Of a DNA stretch of 6,310 bases, positions 1 to 4,747 are shown in pieces; within the stretch, counting starts at the first letter, position 1, and every line of letters begins with the position of its first letter. Source of the DNA: Nitrospira defluvii. GTDB taxonomy: Bacteria; Nitrospirota; Nitrospiria; Nitrospirales; Nitrospiraceae. The stretch covers positions 1 to 6,310 of the forward strand of contig JACQHN010000186.1 of assembly GCA_016199015.1 (NCBI GenBank), written 5' to 3'. The translations under genes and the position numbers were made by a program. The notes under the pieces are model-generated. The model searched no databases, had not been told where the DNA came from, and saw nothing but the letters and a program-made list of their open reading frames with translations.

Positions 1-48
1 GGGTCTCCTGCGTTTACTTTCCTTCCCCTGCCTCGTTAGACTGCCCAA

Positions 49-1797
49 ATGAATACTGAACAGCCGTTTTCTGCCCTTCCCACCGAACCTGTCTCGACTG
101 ATCCGGTCGATCGAGTGATCGGCTATCACGTTCGAACCAAACACCATTTTCATAAATATGCGCGGTCGCTGGGGTTTCTGGATTGGGCGAACCAGCCCAA
201 TCCCTTTCGGCGATTCGAAGGGGCCAGGCTCGTTCGATTGCCGTTGCTGGGGAATGATGAGGAACCGCGCTCGCCCTCGTATGATGCAATCTATCAGCGG
301 GGTGCCGTTTCCTCGAAACCGCTGACGACCGGCACGCTCTCACGATTTTTCGAGTTGGCGCTCGGGCTCTCGGCCTGGAAAAAAGCCGGGGAGTCGGAAT
401 GGGCGCTGCGGAACAATCCTTCGTCAGGCAATCTCCATCCGACGGAAGGCTATGTGCTGCTGCCGCAGGTCGATGGGCTCGATCTGACCGCAGGGCTCTA
501 TCACTATGCGTCGAAGGAACATGGCCTGGAGTTACGTGCAGACTTTGCTCCTGACGCCATCTCGCGTCTGCTGGCCGCCTTTCCGCCGGGCGTGTTTCTC
601 TTTGGCCTGACCTCTGTCCATTGGCGGGAAGCGTGGAAGTATGGCGAGCGGGCGCTTCGTTACTGCAACCACGATGTCGGGCACGCGATCGGTTCGGCAC
701 GTCTTGCGGCAGCCACGCTCGGTTGGAACATGGCGCTGCTGGATGGCGTGGACCAAAATACGGCGGCGATGCTGTTAGGGACTCATCGCCCGGACGACTT
801 CCGCGACGTGGAACCGGAACATCCCGATTGCCTGGCGGTGATCTGGCCGGCTGAGAGCGTGAAGCGTGATGCTCCGGAAATTCCATTGTTCCTGGGTCAG
901 GCGCTGGTGAAGGATCTTGCTGCGGGGCCGTGGCATGGGAAGGCCAATGAGCTGAGTCGCGAACATGGCGTGCATTGGGACGTCATCGATGAGGCGGCGG
1001 AAGCCTCGTGGAAGACCACGGATGAGAAGCCATCTGTCCGGCTCCCCACGGGTGCAGCTTTTCCCCCGGTCGCTGTTGATGCTTCACGAGCAACTGGCGA
1101 CGCCGGAACGATTATCAGACAGCGCCGCAGCGCCGTCTCTTTTGACGCCCGAACGTCGATCTCCGCCGCGACTTTCTTTCACATGTTACAGCGTGTGACG
1201 CCCCGGGCCGATCAGCCGCAATTGGACCGGCCGATGCCCTGGGATGTGTTGCCCTGGGAGCCGGCGATCCACTTGATGCTGTTCGTGCATCGTGTCGAAG
1301 GGCTAGCGTCGGGACTGTATGTGTTGGTGCGTGATCCAAAAAAGCTGCCGCTGCTGCAGCAGTCGATGAATCCTGAATTGGAATGGATTCCGGCTCCGGA
1401 TTGTCCCAGCGACCTTCCGCTGTACTGGTTGTTTCAGGGCGATGCGCAGCGGCTCGCTGCGCAAGTGAGTTGTCATCAGGGGATTGCGGGGGACAGTGCC
1501 TTTTCGCTCGGCATGCTGGCTGAATTCGAAGGCCGGTTGCGGCAGGGCGGGGCTTGGTGGTATCCACGCCTGTTCTGGGAAGCGGGCTTGATCGGGCAGG
1601 TCTTGTATTTGGAGGCCGAAGCGGCGGGCGTGCGCGGCACCGGCATCGGTTGTTTCTTTGACGATCCGGTCCATGAGATCGTGGGTATCAAGGATTTATC
1701 CGTGCAATCGCTCTATCATTTTACGATCGGCGGACCGGTGGACGACGTACGATTGATGACCTTGCCGCCGTACCACCATCTAAAGCATGGGTCGTAA
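49..1797 (+). CDS. SagB/ThcOx-family nitroreductase-fold oxidoreductase, two-domain
   Basis: The protein is a 582-aa tandem nitroreductase-fold protein of the SagB/ThcOx type. Characterised members are FMN enzymes that oxidise azolines to azoles in thiazole/oxazole-modified peptides; stand-alone members like this one have no assigned substrate. The N-terminal block has 'DRVIGYHVRTKHHFHKYA' (residues 21-38), typical of the long bacterial subfamily. The first nitroreductase-like half spans about 75-270, with 'NPSSGNLHPTE' at 123-133 and 'YGERALRYCNHDVGHA' at 198-213. The second half spans about 350-565, with 'RQRRSAVSFD' at 357-366, 'YPRLFWEAGLIGQVLYLEAE' at 505-524, 'GTGIGCFFDD' at 530-539 and 'LYHFTIGGP' at 555-563. 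No signal peptide or membrane segment is seen, so it is probably cytoplasmic. ATG 49 is the first start after an in-frame TAG at 37-39; no clear Shine-Dalgarno precedes it. No YcaO/SagD, SagC or precursor-peptide gene lies in the window, so a peptide-modification role is unsupported here. Confidence 0.9.
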   Translation: MNTEQPFSALPTEPVSTDPVDRVIGYHVRTKHHFHKYARSLGFLDWANQPNPFRRFEGARLVRLPLLGNDEEPRSPSYDAIYQRGAVSSKPLTTGTLSRFFELALGLSAWKKAGESEWALRNNPSSGNLHPTEGYVLLPQVDGLDLTAGLYHYASKEHGLELRADFAPDAISRLLAAFPPGVFLFGLTSVHWREAWKYGERALRYCNHDVGHAIGSARLAAATLGWNMALLDGVDQNTAAMLLGTHRPDDFRDVEPEHPDCLAVIWPAESVKRDAPEIPLFLGQALVKDLAAGPWHGKANELSREHGVHWDVIDEAAEASWKTTDEKPSVRLPTGAAFPPVAVDASRATGDAGTIIRQRRSAVSFDARTSISAATFFHMLQRVTPRADQPQLDRPMPWDVLPWEPAIHLMLFVHRVEGLASGLYVLVRDPKKLPLLQQSMNPELEWIPAPDCPSDLPLYWLFQGDAQRLAAQVSCHQGIAGDSAFSLGMLAEFEGRLRQGGAWWYPRLFWEAGLIGQVLYLEAEAAGVRGTGIGCFFDDPVHEIVGIKDLSVQSLYHFTIGGPVDDVRLMTLPPYHHLKHGS

Positions 1798-1941
1798 GAG
1801 CATATGGCTGATGGCGTATAGCTGATAGCAGGAGTTGCTGAAGGGACGAACGAGGAGATACGAGCGACGAACGACAAGAGCTGATGCTTGTAGCTGATAG
1901 CATCGAGAGATGAAGAAAAGATGCAAGAAGGATAATCGCGC
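1798..1941. repeat. Intergenic spacer with short imperfect direct repeats
   Basis: The 144-bp spacer is built largely from repeated words. 'TAGCTGATAGCA' occurs exactly at 1819-1830 and 1891-1902, and each copy is preceded by 'GCTGATG' (1807-1813 and 1880-1886) after a 4-5 base variable gap, giving two direct copies of about 23 bp. Between them, 'GACGAACGA' occurs at 1845-1853 and 1866-1874. No coding, terminator hairpin or strong promoter is apparent. The style matches low-complexity, dispersed intergenic repeats I recall from Nitrospira-like and some other genomes, but dispersal cannot be shown from one window. The right end, 'AAGAAGGA' at 1925-1932, serves as the Shine-Dalgarno of the next gene. 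Confidence 0.65.
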
Positions 1942-2796
1942 ATGTTCAAGATAAAGAAAAAGATCGAGAAGCCGAAGCCGCCGATTCTGTACAACGTGAT
2001 TGAAGACTACTCGGAGTTCGACGCGCCGGGGAATGTGACGGTCTGTGCCATGACGCTACCGGAAGATGTGGCGGCGCATGCCAAGATTCTGGCTGAAAGT
2101 TACGAAGTGCCGCTGGATGAGATGACATCGCTGCTCACGAACGGCGGCCTGTACGTCTATCCACAAGTAGGCGGGTTGCTGACGCGTGGCCTGTTTGCCT
2201 GTTGGGTGGATGCAAGCGGCTCGACCCCCAAGCAGACCTGGGTCTTGGACCTGATGCAGTTTGCCGAGGCTGAGCAGCTGGTCCGGGCACGGGCTTGTTC
2301 GCTGGCAGAGGCGGCTGCGGCGGTGTTTAGTCGCACGCTTCCAGACGAACTCAAAAAAAAGCTGGAGCAGAAAAATCTGGGCCTCGACTATCGGACCTTG
2401 GATCGGGCGGTGGCGAAGGGCGGCGACATCAAGTACATGGATTTCAGGAAGGACTGGTCGCCCCATTTCAAGCGGCTCTGCATCATGCCGGATGGCCGGC
2501 TGATCGAAACGGGTGGCTTGGAAGAGTTTGCGCAGTTACACGAGATCACGGTGCCACAGGCGAAGCGGCTTGTCGAAGAAGGCGGGACCTTGGAAGTCGG
2601 CGGGGAGGTGTTGGCCTGTCAGATCGTCAATGGTCAGCCAGCGGTCGCGCGGTTCAGCGCCAAAAACTATGTGAAGGCCAAAGAGTTGGTGGCGAGCAAA
2701 GGTCTCCATCTCATGGATGCGTTGAGCGAGGTGGCGTACAACGATCCGGGGATGATGCGGAGTCTACAGCGGAAGAACCTGGGCGGGCGGATCTAG
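1942..2796 (+). CDS. Hypothetical protein with four 19-residue helical repeat units
   Basis: I do not recognise this 284-aa protein. The start is well supported: ATG 1942 follows 'AAGAAGGA' (1925-1932) by nine bases. The N-terminus is strongly basic ('MFKIKKKIEKPKPP'), with no signal peptide or membrane segment, so a cytoplasmic location is likely. Four stretches align without gaps: residues 47-65, 110-128, 193-211 and 246-264. The shared pattern is A/L-K/E-x-L/F-A/V, six free positions, L/V, one free, D/E/Q, A/M, three free, L/V. Each looks like a helix-turn-helix-shaped pair of short helices. Between units are a Gly/Tyr-rich segment 'NGGLYVYPQVGGLLTRG' (67-83), a charged helix 'LPDELKKKLEQKNLG' (133-147), and 'CIMPDGRLIETGGLEEF' (180-196), which looks like a beta hairpin. 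The C-terminus is basic ('QRKNLGGRI'). It follows the SagB-type gene on the same strand after 144 bp, so co-transcription is possible but unproven. The repeated unit could suggest nucleic-acid or protein binding; that is inference only. Confidence 0.8.
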   Translation: MFKIKKKIEKPKPPILYNVIEDYSEFDAPGNVTVCAMTLPEDVAAHAKILAESYEVPLDEMTSLLTNGGLYVYPQVGGLLTRGLFACWVDASGSTPKQTWVLDLMQFAEAEQLVRARACSLAEAAAAVFSRTLPDELKKKLEQKNLGLDYRTLDRAVAKGGDIKYMDFRKDWSPHFKRLCIMPDGRLIETGGLEEFAQLHEITVPQAKRLVEEGGTLEVGGEVLACQIVNGQPAVARFSAKNYVKAKELVASKGLHLMDALSEVAYNDPGMMRSLQRKNLGGRI

Positions 2797-2870
2797 CAGG
2801 ATGCTGAAAAAGGCCGCCAGTGGCGTTCTCGACCGCCGTGAAGCGCGACTGGTATGTGCTCTCCCTAAAG
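2797..2870. repeat. Probable fragment of a dispersed intergenic repeat ('GGATGCTGAAAAA' type)
   Basis: Directly after the stop codon of the unknown gene the sequence reads 'AGGATGCTGAAAAAGGCC' (2798-2815), then a GC-rich run with 'GCCAGTGGCGTTCTCGACCG'. I recall very similar 'CAGGATGCTGAAAAAGGCCG…' segments as common intergenic repeat units downstream of genes in Nitrospira-like genomes, often as inverted pairs. Here only one arm is visible; the expected complementary 'CCTTTTTCAGCATCC' arm is absent, so it would be a truncated copy. No good intrinsic terminator is seen. The assignment rests on memory of the motif, with no second copy in this window. Confidence 0.4.
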
Positions 2871-2923
2871 GTTCAATGTTTAATGCTCAATTGAACATTT
2901 AAAATTGAACATTGAACATTGAG
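2871..2923. repeat. AT-rich 'ATTGAAC' heptamer and palindrome repeat block
   Basis: The 53-bp block stands out as AT-rich in GC-rich surroundings. 'GTTCAATGTT' (2871-2880) and 'AACATTGAAC' (2908-2917) are perfect 10-bp inverted arms. Between them, 'AATGCTCAATTGAACATT' (2882-2899) is itself a palindrome with one mismatched pair, centred on 'TCAATTGA' (2887-2894). On the right side 'ATTGAAC' is tandemly repeated at 2904-2910 and 2911-2917, followed by the variant 'ATTGAG' (2918-2923). On the other strand it would read as the N-V-Q-C/L-S-I/M type repeat often mistranslated into false ORFs in many genomes. It could fold into a hairpin or cruciform and lies 28 bp upstream of the lipoprotein start. 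It may also supply AT-rich promoter elements ('TAAAAT' at 2900-2905), although no well-spaced -35 is present. Confidence 0.75.
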
Positions 2924-2930
2924 TGGTCCT

Positions 2931-2941
2931 GGAAGGGGGGA
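2931..2941 (+). promoter_or_regulatory. Ribosome binding site favouring the 2951 start
   Basis: A purine run 'GGAAGGGGGGA' lies about ten bases before ATG 2951. It abuts the alternative in-frame ATG at 2942 and lies downstream of the ATG at 2912. A second short purine word, 'GGGAG' (2944-2948), is only two bases from 2951. Together with the clean lipoprotein signal that begins at 2951, this supports 2951 over the longer readings. Confidence 0.55.
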
Positions 2942-2950
2942 ATGGGAGCC

Positions 2951-3367
2951 ATGAAGCGTAAAATCGTGCTCTGTGCCGTGGGTTTGCTCATTGCCGGCTG
3001 TTCCGCCCACAAGCCGATTCTCTACCCCAACGACCACTATCGCCAAGTCGGCGCGGAGACGGCGGAGTCCGACATCAAAGCCTGCATGGCGCAAGCAGAG
3101 GAGGCCGGCGCCTCTCCCAGCCAAGGGAAGACGGCCCAGACGGCGACGGGCACAGTGGCCGGTGGGGCAGTGGGCTCAGCAGCCGGAGCGGTGGGCGGGG
3201 CGATTCTCGGACATCCGGGACGAGGGGCCATGGTGGGCGCGGCCAGTGGTGCGACAGCGGGATTTCTTCGTGGTCTATTCAGAAGATCGCCGCCGAGCGG
3301 GGCCTTTACGAATTACGTGGATCGCTGCCTGCGCGAACGCGGGTACGATCCGACGGGATGGGAGTAG
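2951..3367 (+). CDS. Small glycine-zipper outer-membrane lipoprotein
   Basis: This is a 138-aa lipoprotein. The signal peptide is 'MKRKIVLCAVGLLIAG' with lipobox I14-A15-G16-C17; Ser at +2 predicts outer-membrane sorting by the usual Lol rule. Residues 67-108 form a glycine zipper, with G-x-x-x-G/A spacing running through 'GTVAGGAVGSAAGAVGGAI' and 'GAMVGAASGATAGFLRG', of the kind seen in small envelope lipoproteins and OmpA-associated proteins that pack against or insert into membranes. Two cysteines remain in the mature chain besides the lipidated one: C45 in 'SDIKACMAQAEEA' and C126 in 'YVDRCLRERGYDPTGW'. The latter is a recurrent C-terminal motif in this family, and the pair could form a periplasmic disulfide. 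In-frame ATGs at 2912 and 2942 would place up to 14 extra residues before the signal peptide and are less likely. The gene converges with the VanZ-family gene, with 28 bp between stops and no evident terminator. The exact role is unknown. Confidence 0.85.
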   Translation: MKRKIVLCAVGLLIAGCSAHKPILYPNDHYRQVGAETAESDIKACMAQAEEAGASPSQGKTAQTATGTVAGGAVGSAAGAVGGAILGHPGRGAMVGAASGATAGFLRGLFRRSPPSGAFTNYVDRCLRERGYDPTGWE

Positions 3368-3395
3368 TTCGCATCGCTCATCGAAGAATCCAACT

Positions 3396-3818
3396 CTAGC
3401 CGGTCCACCACTTCTTTCGAATCACCACTCCTAGCCACGTACCGGTCACATTGCACAGAATATCCGACGGTGCCGCGCGGCGGTTGTGCGAGTAGAGTTG
3501 ATAGAACTCGACCGCACACGACAGACACAGCCCGAGCAGCATGACCCTCACCACCAGCGATCTGGTGACGGTCGCGCTGCGTTGAAGGTAGAGCAGCGCG
3601 AAGGGCACATAGAGCAGGAGATTGACCACGATGTCGAGCCAGAATCCGAACGTCCAGATTTCCTCGGCGGCGGGAATCCACTTGAGGAATTCCCAGTGGC
3701 CATGCGCGACGAAGTTGGTGTGATAGATGCCTGAGGCTGCAATGAGGCAGACGTACAGAATCCACAAGAGGAGCCACAGGGTCGGGGAGGTTGTGCGTGA
3801 ATGCGTGAGGACTATCAA
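3396..3818 (-). CDS. VanZ-family small membrane protein
   Basis: This is a 140-aa integral membrane protein with about four membrane helices (near residues 12-30, 58-78, 87-105 and 120-134). It shows the VanZ-like signature: 'DIVVNLLLYVPFALLYLQ' (62-79) and 'EFYQLYSHNRRAAPSDILCN' (104-123) followed by 'G..LG' (126-130), with E104, Q107, H111, R114, D119, N123 and G126 as the expected conserved positions. VanZ itself gives low-level teicoplanin resistance; most relatives are chromosomal and of unknown function, so no resistance claim is made. The start is TTG at 3818-3816, sharing two bases with the TGA stop of the upstream response regulator (3817-3815). No Shine-Dalgarno is visible, so translational coupling is the likely mode of initiation. 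The next in-frame start (TTG, codon 18) would remove half of the first membrane helix. Confidence 0.85.
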   Translation of the reverse strand: MIVLTHSRTTSPTLWLLLWILYVCLIAASGIYHTNFVAHGHWEFLKWIPAAEEIWTFGFWLDIVVNLLLYVPFALLYLQRSATVTRSLVVRVMLLGLCLSCAVEFYQLYSHNRRAAPSDILCNVTGTWLGVVIRKKWWTG

Positions 3819-4225
3819 TGGTGTGTGGTCGTTGCGTGCGCTGATTCTTGCAGAACGCGCTGCAAGGTTTCCAGCAATATCTGCTTGTCGATCGGCTTCT
3901 GTAGGTAGGCCGTGGCTCCTTTGGCTCGAACCTTCGTCTCCAGGCCGGGCGTGGTTTGGCCGGTGGCGACGATGATCGGAATCGCCTGAGTATGGGCATT
4001 CCCCCGCAAGCGCTCAAGCAGCAAGAGGCCGTCGCCACCCGGCAGACCGATGTCCAGGAGAATGACGCGAGGTCTCTCACGCACGGCGATCCCCGTGGCT
4101 TGAAGGGCGTCTCCGGCGCTGAGACATGAAAAGTTGGTGCCCTGAAGAAAGGTCTTAATCAGGAGTTGAAAGTCTGGGCTGTCGTCGATGATGAGGAGCC
4201 GGACACGTGTGGCTGGTCCTGACAT
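3815..4225 (-). CDS. Single-domain response regulator (second of a pair)
   Basis: This is a 136-aa receiver-only protein in the CheY/Spo0F style, accepting phosphate from a histidine kinase or phosphotransferase. All key residues are present: the acidic pair D14-D15 in 'LLIIDDSPDF', phospho-acceptor D58 in 'VILLDIGLPGGDG', T88 in 'IIVATGQ', and K110 in 'AYLQKPID'. There is no DNA-binding or enzymatic output domain; the tail after about residue 127 is a short His/Thr-rich end ('ESAHATTTHH'). I chose ATG 4225 because the receiver fold begins within ten residues. A longer reading from TTG 4315 would overlap the preceding regulator and add 30 unconserved residues. It follows that regulator by 64 bp and its TGA overlaps the VanZ-family start. 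No kinase is visible, so the partner and output are unknown. Confidence 0.88.
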   Translation of the reverse strand: MSGPATRVRLLIIDDSPDFQLLIKTFLQGTNFSCLSAGDALQATGIAVRERPRVILLDIGLPGGDGLLLLERLRGNAHTQAIPIIVATGQTTPGLETKVRAKGATAYLQKPIDKQILLETLQRVLQESAHATTTHH

Positions 4226-4289
4226 AGATACATGTTTTCTGGCCACGCAAGGGGGCACGTGGCTTGATTGGGCAACGGTGACATCGAGG

Positions 4290-4655
4290 TTACTTTTGAG
4301 CGAGTTCGGTTTCAACGGCGTTCAGCATCGCCTTCAGGTCGAAGGGCTTTTCGAACGCTTGATGAGCGCCGAAGAGTTTCGCAATCTCCAGAAAGTTTCG
4401 ATCGCCCTGTGCGCCGGTCATGGCAATGATTTTCGTATCCATGTATTCCCTGGTGAGCTGCAACGTGGCTTCCAATCCGTCGACTTCCGGCATGAGCAAA
4501 TCCATGATGAGTAAGTCGGCCTTGTCTTTCTGATAGAGGCTCAACGCCTCGCGCCCATCCTTCGCCTCGACGACCTTGTGGCCGGCCTTTTCCAGAACCT
4601 CGCGCAGAAGACTGCGGATGGATGCTTCGTCATCGATCACCATGATGGTCGCCAT
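4290..4655 (-). CDS. Single-domain CheY-like response regulator (first of a pair)
   Basis: This is a 121-aa receiver domain with essentially no extra sequence. It carries D8-D9 in 'IMVIDDEASIR', phospho-acceptor D52 in 'LLIMDLLMPEVDG', T80 in 'IIAMTGA', and K103 in 'AFEKPFD', so it should be phosphorylatable. The lack of an output domain points to action by protein-protein contact, such as phosphorelay, chemotaxis-like signalling or kinase modulation, rather than direct DNA binding. The start is well supported: 'GAGGAG' (complement of 4661-4666) lies five bases before ATG 4655. It is the first gene after the heavy-metal RND pump gene, 92 bp from its stop, and is followed after 64 bp by a second receiver-only gene. 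The ranges of the two receivers are similar but the sequences are clearly diverged, so a recent tandem duplication is unlikely. Confidence 0.92.
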   Translation of the reverse strand: MATIMVIDDEASIRSLLREVLEKAGHKVVEAKDGREALSLYQKDKADLLIMDLLMPEVDGLEATLQLTREYMDTKIIAMTGAQGDRNFLEIAKLFGAHQAFEKPFDLKAMLNAVETELAQK

Positions 4656-4747
4656 ATCTACTCCTCGGGATAGTATACCGGGTTTGTATGAAGACTGAAG
4701 AATCGCACAGCGCCGAACTTACTGCACACATTCGACACCTACGAAGC

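Noticed and set aside
14..886. 290-aa open frame on the - strand opposite the SagB-type gene
   Set aside because: It is an Arg/Pro/Ser-rich, low-complexity composition typical of an antisense shadow in GC-rich DNA, and the opposite strand carries clear family motifs.
49..1797. SagB-type gene as evidence of a thiazole/oxazole peptide cluster
   Set aside because: No cyclodehydratase, docking protein or precursor-like small ORF is seen in the window, so the cluster claim is not supported.
2912..2950. Upstream ATGs (2912, 2942) as the lipoprotein start
   Set aside because: 2912 lies within the AT-rich repeat block and would bury the signal peptide; the purine-rich binding site is correctly spaced only for 2951.
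2973..3434. 153-aa + strand frame overlapping the lipoprotein
   Set aside because: It is a +1-type shadow rich in Arg and Pro; the other frame has a lipobox, a glycine zipper and a clean start.
3313..4080. 255-aa open frame on the - strand spanning the VanZ and regulator genes
   Set aside because: It is out of frame with two genes that both show intact family signatures; its product is Arg/Ser/Pro-rich with no recognisable domain.
4242..4263. Inverted repeat 'GCCACG'…'CGTGGC' between the two regulators as a terminator
   Set aside because: It has only a 6-bp stem with a 10-base loop and no T-run on either strand; it is more likely chance.
4226..4315. TTG 4315 as the start of the second response regulator
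   Set aside because: It overlaps the preceding regulator's coding end and adds 30 residues with no receiver-domain similarity; ATG 4225 starts the fold properly.
4672..4677. 'TATACT' (- strand) as a -10 promoter element before the first response regulator
   Set aside because: Transcription from it would start inside or next to the Shine-Dalgarno, leaving a leader of about ten bases, and there is no good -35 at 16-18 bp.
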